This document shows positions 17,141 to 25,176 of a stretch of 32,684 nucleotides of DNA, in pieces. Where the stretch lies: contig NZ_JACSCW010000012.1 in assembly GCF_014333585.1 (NCBI RefSeq), positions 1-32,684 of the forward strand, written 5' to 3'. A program made the translations under genes and the position numbers. How positions within the stretch are numbered: the stretch's first letter is position 1; each line of letters begins with the position of its first letter. The notes beneath the pieces are model-generated. The model was not told where the DNA came from and made no database searches. It saw nothing but the letters and a program-made list of their open reading frames with translations. The DNA comes from Hymenobacter sp. BT188. GTDB lineage: Bacteria; Bacteroidota; Bacteroidia; Cytophagales; Hymenobacteraceae.

Positions 17141-17175
17141 AAAAAGCCCCCCAGATTCGTCTGGGGGGCTTTTTT
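17141..17175 (+). terminator. Terminator after the PA2169-type gene
   Basis: AAAAAGCCCCCCAG at 17141-17154 pairs perfectly with CTGGGGGGCTTTTT from 17161, with a six-base loop and a T6 tail. It is again an inverted pair of the dispersed motif. Confidence 0.93.
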
Positions 17176-17201
17176 GTGTTAATCTTTAAAAATAAAAGAA
17201 C

Positions 17202-17292
17202 GTCATGCAGAGCAGAGCGAAGCATCCCTCGTGTTTAGTGAGATTAATAATCTAACGGAGCGAGCGAGATGCTTCGCTCTGCTCTGCATGAC
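17202..17292. repeat. Foldback intergenic repeat, copy 1
   Basis: A 24-base inverted repeat beginning GTCATGCAGAGCAGAGCG (17202 onward) recurs at 17269-17292. Imperfect pairing continues inward, and the apex is the small palindrome AGATTA-A-TAATCT. The same design recurs at 26408-26516, and a shortened form at 22639-22669. It carries no gene. It looks like a MITE or REP-type element. Confidence 0.85.
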
Positions 17293-17344
17293 ATAGGGTG
17301 CTACATAACAGAGTATTATCACGACTGACTTTCTACGATTTCTT

Positions 17345-17372
17345 TTTGCAACCTTAGTAGGGCTTATCTTTG
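17345..17372 (+). promoter_or_regulatory. Promoter of the DnaQ/GIY-YIG gene
   Basis: TTTG (17345-17348), a 16-base spacer and TATCTTTG (17365-17372) fit the Bacteroidota consensus, with the spacer one base short of the common range. Transcription would begin near 17380. That excludes a TTG start at 17370, which lies within the -7 element. Confidence 0.55.
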
Positions 17373-17417
17373 TTACCAATATCATTAGCCAAATTAGAAT
17401 TCAAATCTGCGCCGCCT

Positions 17418-18905
17418 TTGTACGCTATCATTGACCTTGAAACCACCGGTGGCCAGCCCACGCAGGACCGTATTACCGAGTTGGCCATTTTCATTCACGA
17501 TGGCGACAAGGTTGTAGACCAATATGAAACGCTGGTCAATCCGGGCCGGTCTATTCCTTTCTTTATTACCCAGCTCACTGGAATCACCGACGACATGGTG
17601 CGCGACGCGCCCCGCTTTCACGAAGTAGCGCGCAAAGTGGTCGAGATGACCGAAGGCTGCGTATTCGTGGCCCATAACGTGCGCTTCGATTACTCTTTTC
17701 TAAAAAAGGAATTTGCTGATTTAGGCTACAATTATTCGCGCAAAACGCTGTGCACCGTGCGGCTCAGTCGTTCCCTGATTCCGGGTCAGCCGAGCTATAG
17801 CTTGGGTAAACTGTGCCAAAACATCGGCATTCCGCTGGAAGGCCGCCACCGCGCCGCCGGCGATGCGGCCGCCACCGCCATTCTTTTCGACCGCCTGCTC
17901 AAGATTTCGCAGCAGGATGAAGCCCTTGCCAATCCCGCCATCAGTGCCGCCGACACACTAGCTTCGGTGGATGCGCTCGCGCCCAGCGGCCGACCAGCCA
18001 CCGCGGCCACTAAAAAGCCTAGTGCTAGGCGCGTAACGGCCGTGCAGGAAGCCATCAAAACTGCGCTTTTGCCCCCCAACATCACGCCTGAGAAGGTAGC
18101 CACGCTGCCCCAGGAAGCTGGCGTGTACTACTTCCACGATGAGCAGGGCGAAGTGATTTATGTGGGCAAGAGCATCAATATTTACAAGCGGATTCAGCAG
18201 CACTTTGCCGTCGATTATAAGTCGCGCAAGTCGCTGGAGTTCAAGAACAGCATCTCCGATATTACCTGGGAGTTGACGGGTTCCGAGCTGGTGGCATTGC
18301 TCTATGAGTCGGCCGAAATCAAGCGAATGAAGCCGTTTTATAACCGCCAGCAGCGGCGTTCCATTTTTCCAGCTGGCATTTATTTACGGCAGGATGAGAA
18401 GGGTTACAAGCACCTTTACTACGGCCGCGCCGATGCCGATAATCCCGCTACGCCCCTCATTGCGCTAGCTAATCAGTTCAAGGCCAAAGGCTTTCTGTTT
18501 CACAAAGTTTCTAAGTTCAACCTTTGCCAGAAGCTCTGCGACCTATACAAAACCCAGGGCGCCTGCTTCGACTACCAAGTTCACCGTTGCAAAGGAGCTT
18601 GCGTGGGCGCGGAGTCGCCGGAGGAGTACAACCTGCGCGTTGATGAAGCCATTGAGAGCTTTACCTTCGAGCACGGCTCCTTCGTGGTCATCGGCAAGGG
18701 CCGCCGTGGCGATGAGAAGTCGGTTGTGGTGGTTGAAAATGGCCGCTACTTAGGCTTTGGCTACGTGGATGGCGAATTCTCCGCCCGTCGTCTGACCGAT
18801 TTCCGCGACGTTATCAAGCCCTACGGCGACAATAAGGACGTGCAGCAGATTATCCGGCAGTACCTGCGCACCAAGCATAAAGACAAGGTCAAGATCTTTA
18901 AATAG
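17418..18905 (+). CDS. DnaQ-like 3'-5' exonuclease fused to a GIY-YIG/UvrC-type module
   Basis: With the TTG at 17418 the protein has 495 residues. Residues about 1-165 form a DEDDh exonuclease: DLETTG (D6, E8), AHNVRFD (D91) and HRAAGDA (H144, D149), all catalytic acids intact. After a linker rich in Ala/Ser, a GIY-YIG nuclease domain follows (GVY 235-237, YVG 248-250, downstream R and E297 in YESAEIKRMKPFYN). Then comes a UvrC-like Cys cluster (KLC...GACFDYQVHRCKGAC). Such fusions exist in Bacteroidota and Actinobacteria and resemble the Cho/UvrC repair nucleases, so a DNA repair or processing role is likely. A TTG at 17370 would add 16 residues but overlaps the promoter. The gene sits between two foldback elements. 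Confidence 0.88.
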   Translation: MYAIIDLETTGGQPTQDRITELAIFIHDGDKVVDQYETLVNPGRSIPFFITQLTGITDDMVRDAPRFHEVARKVVEMTEGCVFVAHNVRFDYSFLKKEFADLGYNYSRKTLCTVRLSRSLIPGQPSYSLGKLCQNIGIPLEGRHRAAGDAAATAILFDRLLKISQQDEALANPAISAADTLASVDALAPSGRPATAATKKPSARRVTAVQEAIKTALLPPNITPEKVATLPQEAGVYYFHDEQGEVIYVGKSINIYKRIQQHFAVDYKSRKSLEFKNSISDITWELTGSELVALLYESAEIKRMKPFYNRQQRRSIFPAGIYLRQDEKGYKHLYYGRADADNPATPLIALANQFKAKGFLFHKVSKFNLCQKLCDLYKTQGACFDYQVHRCKGACVGAESPEEYNLRVDEAIESFTFEHGSFVVIGKGRRGDEKSVVVVENGRYLGFGYVDGEFSARRLTDFRDVIKPYGDNKDVQQIIRQYLRTKHKDKVKIFK

Positions 18906-18940
18906 GTCGCTAAATGAGGCCTCACGCTCCGCCTGATGTG

Positions 18941-19209
18941 GGCCTCACCCCCCGGCCCCCTCTCCCATGGAGAGGGAGAGCCAGCCGACTCGTTCTACGC
19001 GGCTCCGTCGGCGGCAGCCTCCGCAACTACTACCGTTCTCTGGGTTTTAGAAAGTAAAAAGCCCCCCGACATTTTATCAGGGGGCTTTTTTGATGCTGAG
19101 CTGAGCCTGTGGAATTGGTAGCCGTGCTGGAGGCGGTAGCCGACAGGGCGGCGTAGGCTGGGCGCCTGGCTCCCCCTCTCCATGGGAGAGGGGGCCGGGG
19201 GGTGAGGCC
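18941..19209. repeat. Large palindromic foldback element
   Basis: The outer 44 bases (18941-18984, beginning GGCCTCACCCCCCGG) match the reverse complement of 19166-19209 with one mismatch. Pairing continues imperfectly inward: the TACGC...GTCGGC...GCCTCC...CTACC order appears on both arms. The whole 269 bases can therefore fold on itself, with the terminator at the tip. It encodes nothing recognisable. Its C/G-rich ends resemble dispersed repeats seen in several bacterial groups, recalled without a specific match. Confidence 0.8.
19056..19091. terminator. Bidirectional terminator at the centre of the palindrome
   Basis: AAAAAGCCCCC at the left pairs with GGGGGCTTTTTT at the right around an AT-rich loop. 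It serves the convergent genes ending at 18905 and 19232. One arm keeps the full GCCCCCC core. Confidence 0.88.
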
Positions 19210-19231
19210 ACTCGTTGAACAAATTGCCGCT

Positions 19232-20902
19232 TTAATACAAGCGGTGCCGCAACAGCCAGCCGGCAGCATCAAACTCGTTGGCCAGCGGATGATAAGTTTC
19301 CACTTTTATGTCGCTGTCGGGGGCAAGTTGCAGCAGGTTGCCGTCGCCGCTGTCATAGATGATGACATCCGTTTTGACCTCGGTCTGGGGGGCTTTTCCA
19401 GTGATGACTAGGTCTTGCCCGGCCCCGTCGTAGATGCTTATTACAAAATCAGAGTCGGGCAGGCCATGAAACTCGAATACGTCGTTGCCGCCCAATCCGA
19501 AGAGCTTGATGGTGCTGGTTTCGCCGGCTTTAAACGTGCGTTGGTTCAGCAGACTATCCTGCAAGGCCACGCGCCGGGCCAGCACACTGATGCGCACCTC
19601 ATCCGGTGCTACCGCCTCTATCAGGAAGCGCTCCGCCTGATCGGTGCCGGGCAACTCGACGTCACGGGCCAGCAACTCGTAGAACTTGGCGGCTACGACT
19701 GGCAGCTGCTCGCGCCGGGAGCGCAGTTTGTGCTCAAACTCCACTCCCGACAACGCATAAATCTGGGGCGGCCACACTCCTACTGCTTCTTTAATGGCCA
19801 CGTCGGTGAGGCGCAGGCGCAGAGAATCCGCAATTTGACGGAAGTCCTCTGCCGTCAAGTAAGCCAACAGCGATTTATCCATGGGCCGCGCCGCTTTGTT
19901 GAGTCCCTCTACATCTTGCAGGCGGATATTCTCTTTAAACGTCTGATAGTTGGTTTTAAACCAGCTTATTACCCGTGTCATCAGGCCATCATCGAACTTA
20001 AAAAAGGCGTGGTCACGGTCGCGGGGAATGCCCCGAAACGTTACTGTGCCACCCGGTCCTGGAAAGCTGGCCCATCGCCACTGATCTTCGCGCCGACTCC
20101 AGTCGCCTAGCCACATATCAAAGAGGCGGGAGCGTAGGTAATGGCGCGCATCTACGCGGTAGTTATGCGTGACGAAAAGGGAGGTAAAGGCCTTGCGCGA
20201 GCTCTCCACTAAGGAGGAGTTACCGAAGTTGGCACTGTTGATCTGGTTGCCGTCGGGGCGTTCCTCAAACAGATACAGCGCATTGCCATACTCTTCCCGA
20301 AACGGGCCCAGAGCCTCATCAGCCGGTAGCCATACCAAGCGCGGATTGGTATGATACACGCCTGCCGCCCGTGCCAGTCGCGGCACGATATAGGCCCCAT
20401 ACGGCTGAATAACGCTGGTCTGATCCTTCATTAGGCGGCCAATAGGGCCGTTTTGCAGCTTGGGGGGCAAAGCCTTCGTTGCATCTTTGTCTACGGAGCG
20501 CAATACATACTCCTGCCCTACCGAGTCGACAAGTCGCAAATTTTTGGTCTGAAAACTACCCCCAGCCTGAATAGGCCGCAAACCACCTGGCACAGCAGTA
20601 CGCAGATTAAATACAGGAGCTTGCACCGGCGTTGCCCACTCGCGGCGGTAATGGTCGCCCCAGAAAAATTGATGTACGGCGCCGCGCTGATACTGCGGAC
20701 CAGCTGCCACGCGTACCGTCGAGTCAGGGCCGATAACGGGCAGCGCATTCGCTGGCAAATCGCGGGCTGAACAGGCAGCCAGCACCAGCCAACTAGATGC
20801 TAATCCCAATAAGCGGCTAGGCCGGAAGGCTTTCGGTAGAAAGTGCACAGATGCAGAAATAGCGCTACGGTGTAAGCCGGCTGCGAATGCAGTCGATAGC
20901 AT
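19232..20902 (-). CDS. Lipoprotein with a degenerate DRH-type motif, paralogue A
   Basis: The 556-residue protein has no assigned function. A lipobox (LASSWLVLAAC, C44) marks it as a lipoprotein. A GTG at 20848 would give a more standard 538-residue form starting (M)HFLPKAFRPSRLLG. Shared with its divergent neighbour are YQRG.VH....G.HYR..WATPV, EYVLRSVDKD, PYGAYIVPRLARAAG, RLFDMWLGDW, RGIPRDRDHAFF, and late GTD..ERF and LGGNDVFE segments. From memory, this domain also occurs in large Bacteroidota proteins next to phosphoesterase and beta-barrel domains. At the position where the neighbour has GDWDRHE, this protein has GDWSRRE (S269, R271), so a putative active-site Asp and His are lost. No paired phosphoesterase or barrel domain is present. 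Confidence 0.8.
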   Translation of the reverse strand: MLSTAFAAGLHRSAISASVHFLPKAFRPSRLLGLASSWLVLAACSARDLPANALPVIGPDSTVRVAAGPQYQRGAVHQFFWGDHYRREWATPVQAPVFNLRTAVPGGLRPIQAGGSFQTKNLRLVDSVGQEYVLRSVDKDATKALPPKLQNGPIGRLMKDQTSVIQPYGAYIVPRLARAAGVYHTNPRLVWLPADEALGPFREEYGNALYLFEERPDGNQINSANFGNSSLVESSRKAFTSLFVTHNYRVDARHYLRSRLFDMWLGDWSRREDQWRWASFPGPGGTVTFRGIPRDRDHAFFKFDDGLMTRVISWFKTNYQTFKENIRLQDVEGLNKAARPMDKSLLAYLTAEDFRQIADSLRLRLTDVAIKEAVGVWPPQIYALSGVEFEHKLRSRREQLPVVAAKFYELLARDVELPGTDQAERFLIEAVAPDEVRISVLARRVALQDSLLNQRTFKAGETSTIKLFGLGGNDVFEFHGLPDSDFVISIYDGAGQDLVITGKAPQTEVKTDVIIYDSGDGNLLQLAPDSDIKVETYHPLANEFDAAGWLLRHRLY

Positions 20903-21014
20903 AATTTATAGCGCAAACGGGAAAAGAGCAATTGCGTTTGGAAATTATGCAATTGTTATCCGCGGTTGCCTACTGTTCCGTTGAAGGCAGTAAGTTGCGC
21001 TACATCTCTATTCC
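20903..21014. promoter_or_regulatory. Shared divergent promoter region of the lipoprotein pair
   Basis: Only 112 bases separate the two diverging paralogues, so both promoters must lie here. I find no exact TAnnTTTG on either strand. The imperfect palindrome ATTGCGTTTGGAAATTATGCAAT (within 20930-20954) could be an operator, but this is weak. Confidence 0.35.
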
Positions 21015-22601
21015 ATGCCTCCTCGCTTCTCCATCCTACTGCTCTTACTAGCCTCCTCGACGGGCTGTGTACGTGAAAACTTTTTCCAACCCGACGCTCG
21101 TCTTGTAACCACCTCTGCCCCCGCCGCTACCGATAGTGTGCTCGTTACTGCGGGTCGGCATTACCAGCGCGGCCCCGTTCACAACCTGTTGCTCGGCAAG
21201 CATTACCGCCCGGTGTGGGCTACGCCGGTGTGGGTGCCCGTGTTTGATCCAGCTACCGCCGTAAAGGGAGGCCTGAAGCCCGGTAAGCTGGGAGGCGGTT
21301 TTCAGAGCACCAGCATGACGGTGCTCGGCACCGGTGGCCAAGAGTACGCATTGCGCAGCATCGATAAAGATCCATTTAAAACGCTTCCCAAGATTTTTCG
21401 CAAGACGTTCGCGCTGAATCTGGTACGTGATGCTACTTCGGCGGCCAATCCTTACGGCTCCTTTGTAGTAGCTCCGCTGGCGGAAGCGGCTGGTTTGCTG
21501 CACACCACACCACGGCCTTTTTATGTGCGCTCCAATGAAGATGGGCTGGGTGAGGAGTCAAAGCTTTTTCAGGGCAAACTGGTGCTGCTGGAAGAGAAGT
21601 TTGAGGATAAAGCCAGCCTGACGCCCGCATTCGGCAAAGCCACCGACTTGCTGGAAAGCGACGATGTATTGCGCGACCGATTTGCCGACCCTACGCACCG
21701 CGTTGATCAGGTTGCCTTCGCCCGCGCCCGTTTGTTCGATTTATGGATTGGCGACTGGGATCGCCACGAGGGCCAGTGGAGTTGGGCTGTTTATCCTGAT
21801 GCTAATGGCCCAACAATCTATCGGCCCGTACCGCAGGACCGTGATCAAGCGTTTTTCCGGTTCAAGGATGGCATCATTCCCTGGATTGTGAGCCGGCCGT
21901 TTTTTGTGGGGAAGTTCCGCACCTTTCGGCCCGAGTATGAGAGCATTGAAGGCATGACGCAGAACTCGCGGTTCGTAGATGAGCGCTTTCTAAATGAAGT
22001 AACCTCTGCCGACTTCCAGCGCTTAGCCACCGAGCTGCAAATACGCCTCAATGACGCCGCTATTGCTACTGCGCTCAAGCGCTTCCCAGAGCCGGTGTTC
22101 GCGCAGGAAGGTGAATATATCGGGCAGGCGTTAGCAGCCCGCCGCGCTAAGCTGCCCTGGGCAGCCAACGAGTTTTATCATATTCTAGCCCGCCATGTCA
22201 CCGTTGTCGGCACCGACCAGGATGAGCGCTTTGTAGTGCGCCGCCTCTCTGATTCTACTACGGCTGTCACGGTGTACACGCTGGGGGGCAAATCGGACCG
22301 GGATTCCGTGTTTTATCAACGCGTGTTTCGCACCAATGAAACCAAGGAGATTACGCTGCACGGTCTCGAAGGCAAAGACGTATTTGAGCTAAGCGGCGAA
22401 GTGCGCCGCGGCCCGCGCATTAGCATCTATGGCGGCCCCAACTCAGATAAAGTCAACGACTCGACTCGGGTGAAGGGCCTCAGCAAGAAAACCCGCTACT
22501 ATGACACCCACTCGGATAACGAGCTAACCAAGAGCAAGGAAACGTGGGACAAGACAGATAAAGGCGTAAAAATGCACGCCTACGACCGGGAAGGAACCTG
22601 A
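21015..22601 (+). CDS. Lipoprotein with DWDRHE and RDRD motifs, paralogue B
   Basis: The 528-residue protein starts MPPRFSILLLLLASSTGC, a clear lipoprotein signal with C18 lipidated. It aligns along its length with the divergent neighbour at 19232-20902: RHYQRGPVHNLLLGKHYRPVWATPV, EYALRSIDKDP (K118), NPYGSFVVAPLAEAAG, LVLLEEKF, RLFDLWIGDWDRHEGQW (D249, R250, H251) and PVPQDRDQAFFRF (D275, D277). The order Lys, Glu, GDWDRHE, DRDxAF recalls atypical kinase folds such as HipA, Fam20 and PI3/4-kinases (DRHxxN loop, then a metal-binding Asp). That fold is my inference, not an established assignment. Being a lipoprotein, it would act outside the cytoplasm, where ATP is scarce, which argues for caution. 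A foldback repeat and a terminator follow. Confidence 0.82.
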   Translation: MPPRFSILLLLLASSTGCVRENFFQPDARLVTTSAPAATDSVLVTAGRHYQRGPVHNLLLGKHYRPVWATPVWVPVFDPATAVKGGLKPGKLGGGFQSTSMTVLGTGGQEYALRSIDKDPFKTLPKIFRKTFALNLVRDATSAANPYGSFVVAPLAEAAGLLHTTPRPFYVRSNEDGLGEESKLFQGKLVLLEEKFEDKASLTPAFGKATDLLESDDVLRDRFADPTHRVDQVAFARARLFDLWIGDWDRHEGQWSWAVYPDANGPTIYRPVPQDRDQAFFRFKDGIIPWIVSRPFFVGKFRTFRPEYESIEGMTQNSRFVDERFLNEVTSADFQRLATELQIRLNDAAIATALKRFPEPVFAQEGEYIGQALAARRAKLPWAANEFYHILARHVTVVGTDQDERFVVRRLSDSTTAVTVYTLGGKSDRDSVFYQRVFRTNETKEITLHGLEGKDVFELSGEVRRGPRISIYGGPNSDKVNDSTRVKGLSKKTRYYDTHSDNELTKSKETWDKTDKGVKMHAYDREGT

Positions 22602-22638
22602 GTTGATGCTGGTTGGTGATAACACCAACACCGTTAGG

Positions 22639-22669
22639 CCGTCATGCAGAGCGGAGCGAAGCATGACGG
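22639..22669. repeat. Foldback intergenic repeat, internally deleted copy
   Basis: CCGTCATGC at 22639-22647 pairs exactly with GCATGACGG at 22661-22669. The sequence between begins AGAGCGGAGCGAA, as in the left arm of copy 1. The element therefore has the left arm joined directly to the terminal bases of the right arm, missing the apex and most of the right arm. It lies ten bases before the next terminator. Confidence 0.75.
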
Positions 22670-22678
22670 TCAAAAAAT

Positions 22679-22714
22679 AAAAAGCCCCCCGCACGATTTG
22701 CGGGGGGCTTTTTT
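22679..22714. terminator. Bidirectional terminator between the lipoprotein and App1-like genes
   Basis: AAAAAGCCCCCCGC at 22679-22692 pairs with GCGGGGGGCTTTTT at 22700 onward, with a seven-base loop. It serves the convergent genes ending at 22601 and 22747. Confidence 0.92.
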
Positions 22715-22746
22715 TCTTTAATAGTAGGCTTCAGAAAATTATCGAT

Positions 22747-23898
22747 TTATAACGTCGGTTCGGCGGCTGTTTGGTCTTTTTCCTTTTCTACTTCAATCGC
22801 CGGAATAGCTTCTGTGTACAGCAACCCAATCTTGGCGGCGTGCTCGGCGGCCTGCACGGTGTCTTTTACCAGCAGCATTTCCACCTTATCCTGCCGTATA
22901 TCCTCGGCCACACGCTCCACAAGTACTGCCCTTCCGGGGTGCTGCACATCGCGGATATAAATGGCCAGAATGCGGCCGGGGTAGCGACGCACTACCTCGC
23001 GGTAAATGTTGGCATCTTCCTGCCCGCTGTCGCCGATGAGCACAAATGGCAACTCAGGATACGTAAGCAAGAGGTTATCAATCTCGTGCAGCTTATGGCC
23101 GTGATGGGCCGAGGCTTCGGGCTTGGTTACTTTGCGGGTCAATGACATATCGCGCAGCAGTAGCGGACCGGGCGGCACGTCATTCAGCTCCAGAAAATCG
23201 TCCAGCAGATCGTAGAGGTTCCAAGGGCTGCTGCTCACGTAGAAAAACGGGTTATTGCGCTTGCCATTCCGTCCCAATTGCAGCGCCCGGTAGAACTCGG
23301 CTACGCCCTCGAAAGGCAGGCGCGAGTGCGCGTTACGCACCAGCACCGTGCGGGCCATGCGCAATAGGTTAGTGGCGGAGGTTTGAATAACTGTATCGTC
23401 AAGGTCGCTGATGATACCGTATTCGGCATCGAGCGGCGGAATGAGCACGTGGGCTGGCTCCTTCAGGTCGGTGGGCATCTGGAGGTGCTGGGGGGCTTTT
23501 TTCAGCTCTACCTCCACCGGATACCACAGAAAATCGATGGGAGCCGGTAGGCTTTTGGGCTCAATATTCAGCGTGAAGTAGCCCTCCTCATCAGTGGTGA
23601 CGTTGTGCTCACTGCCATCCCCCGGCCGAATAATCAGCTCAGCACCCGGAATCTCATTGCTCTCGAAGCGCCGATACATATTTAGCAGGTTCTGCCAGCG
23701 CGAATCGCCCTCGCCAGGCTCGCCAATGCCTTTATCGGTGAGCAAACGGCCTTTCACGTACAGGCGGCCGGCAGTGCCGTAGCTGCGGTACGTTACCAAT
23801 TGGAGCGGATGCAACAAGCCCAAACGGGCGCGGGTGTTCGTGACCAGATCATCGGCCCGCTCGGCCAGACTACTGAGTTTGTGGAGGAAGGAGGGCAT
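22747..23898 (-). CDS. App1-like HAD phosphatase domain protein (DUF2183 type)
   Basis: The 383-residue protein carries a C-terminal HAD-type phosphatase domain resembling yeast App1 phosphatidate phosphatase. ISDLDDTVIQT (D165, D167) is the nucleophile loop, followed by FYVSSSPWNLYDLLDDFL, and FVLIGDSGQEDANIY supplies the acidic loop. The N-terminal half has a beta-rich domain with VKGRLLTDKG and VTTDEEGYFTLNIEP. A lipid phosphate substrate is suggested by the family; no membrane segment is seen. I start at ATG 23896-23898 (MPSFLHKLSSLAERADD) rather than 35 codons upstream, where the extra sequence is not family-like. Confidence 0.85.
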   Translation of the reverse strand: MPSFLHKLSSLAERADDLVTNTRARLGLLHPLQLVTYRSYGTAGRLYVKGRLLTDKGIGEPGEGDSRWQNLLNMYRRFESNEIPGAELIIRPGDGSEHNVTTDEEGYFTLNIEPKSLPAPIDFLWYPVEVELKKAPQHLQMPTDLKEPAHVLIPPLDAEYGIISDLDDTVIQTSATNLLRMARTVLVRNAHSRLPFEGVAEFYRALQLGRNGKRNNPFFYVSSSPWNLYDLLDDFLELNDVPPGPLLLRDMSLTRKVTKPEASAHHGHKLHEIDNLLLTYPELPFVLIGDSGQEDANIYREVVRRYPGRILAIYIRDVQHPGRAVLVERVAEDIRQDKVEMLLVKDTVQAAEHAAKIGLLYTEAIPAIEVEKEKDQTAAEPTL

Positions 23899-24029
23899 AG
23901 GGAATGCAAAAGGGTAGAAAGCAGCGTACGAGCAAAACCCGCAGGGAAGTTGCCTCAACAGTGCACTTACCTCCGTTTGACCACGTTTTTCGAATGGATA
24001 CAAACAAAATAATCATCCTCAGTGCCCAT

Positions 24030-24059
24030 AAAAAAGCCAGCCCTATTGAGGCTGGCTTT
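24030..24059 (-). terminator. Terminator after the M48 protease gene
   Basis: AAAGCCAGCC at 24033-24042 pairs with GGCTGGCTTT at 24050-24059. On minus it is followed by T6, and it lies 26 bases past the stop codon. Unlike most terminators here it does not use the GCCCCCC core. Confidence 0.88.
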
Positions 24060-24085
24060 CGACTATAAGAACTATAAGTCAGGAT

Positions 24086-24895
24086 TTACAAAATCCGCTT
24101 TAGCTCCAAGAAACTCGCGTTATCGCTGGTGCGGCCCGCACAATTCAGCTCCTTGGCTTTGGCCTGAATAGCTTCTACCCGGGTGCCAGGGTTGGGGTGG
24201 GTGCTCAAAAACTCAGGGGTGCTGGTGGGAGCCTGTGCTGCGGCCTTGATGAAGAAGCCGGCTGCGCCATCGCAGGAGTAGGGAGTACTATTCAGGTAGC
24301 GCACCGAGTAATCATCGGCTTCCACTTCGTACTCGCGGCTAAACCGCAACTGGCCCAGGCTAGTCGCGATTTGCGCCAGTTGATTGGGGTTTTCGCCTAA
24401 CAAGAGACTTAAAAGAAAGGAAACCCCAAACTCTTTCTGCAAAGAACGCGACGTATGACGGCGGTCGGCGTGGGCAATTTCGTGGCCTAATACCCCGGCC
24501 AGCTGGTCTTCGGTATCCAGAAACTTAATCAGCCCCGAGAACACATAAATATGCCCCCCAGGCGTGGCAAAGGCGTTCTGAATTTCATCATCCTTGATGA
24601 TTTTAACATCCCAAGGAAATTCATTTCGGTACTGAAGCTCATTGGAACTGAGCACCTTGCTGACTACCGCATCGAGCAGCACGTAGGCACGCTGGTTGGC
24701 TACGTTATTGCGCTCCAGCAGCTGGTTTTTGGACCGGTAGGTGGAGTCGGTTTGCGCGGCTACTTTTTGGCCCAGCGCTATATCATCTTCCACAGAAAAC
24801 AATACCACACCATCACCATTGCCGGAGCAGGCCGCAGTGCCCAACGATGCCAGCAGAGCAAGAAAAATCCAGGGTTTAAGCCAAGTGCGACGCAT
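24086..24895 (-). CDS. M48 family zinc metalloprotease, lipoprotein
   Basis: The 269-residue protein has a lipoprotein signal (MRRTWLKPWIFLALLASLGTAAC, C23) and an M48 protease domain: zinc site HEIAH (H138, H142) with E192 in YEVEADDYSVRYL, plus the NAFATPGGHIYVFSGLI strand before it and the STHPNPGTRVEAI end typical of the family. Compared with BepA it lacks a long C-terminal TPR region. Related proteins act in quality control of outer-membrane proteins; that role is inferred. The ATG at 24895 is the only start giving the signal. It diverges from the topoisomerase IB gene. Confidence 0.93.
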   Translation of the reverse strand: MRRTWLKPWIFLALLASLGTAACSGNGDGVVLFSVEDDIALGQKVAAQTDSTYRSKNQLLERNNVANQRAYVLLDAVVSKVLSSNELQYRNEFPWDVKIIKDDEIQNAFATPGGHIYVFSGLIKFLDTEDQLAGVLGHEIAHADRRHTSRSLQKEFGVSFLLSLLLGENPNQLAQIATSLGQLRFSREYEVEADDYSVRYLNSTPYSCDGAAGFFIKAAAQAPTSTPEFLSTHPNPGTRVEAIQAKAKELNCAGRTSDNASFLELKRIL

Positions 24896-25124
24896 ACTGC
24901 AAATAGGAGTGTAGGAGGAACAGAGGAGCAGAACTGACCGTCTAAAAACGGTGCCAAAGCCGGCGGCTACCCATACGGGTTTAGGCTGAAAGGCGTTGTT
25001 GATACGCAGATATTAAACCTATAGATCAGACGCTCAACTTGAAATTTTATTTTCCTGCCGCGAGTCATTATTATTCACTCTACCTACTCTTCTGCTTTGC
25101 GGTTACTCGGCATCCATCTGCTTC

Positions 25125-25158
25125 TTTGCTAATGACGAGCTAGCTACTGCTACTTTTT
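25125..25158 (+). promoter_or_regulatory. Possible promoter of the topoisomerase IB gene
   Basis: TTTG (25125-25128), a 22-base spacer and TACTTTTT (25151-25158) match the Bacteroidota consensus in all but the last base. Transcription would begin just before the hairpin at 25177. Confidence 0.35.
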
Positions 25159-25176
25159 TCCAGCTTCTGCGTACAG

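Larger units (their letters stand above)
18906..19231. other. 326-base convergent intergenic region
   Basis: Nearly all of this gap is taken up by the large palindrome 18941-19209 with the terminator 19056-19091 at its centre, described separately. Short open frames here arise from the palindrome and are not credible genes. Confidence 0.7.
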
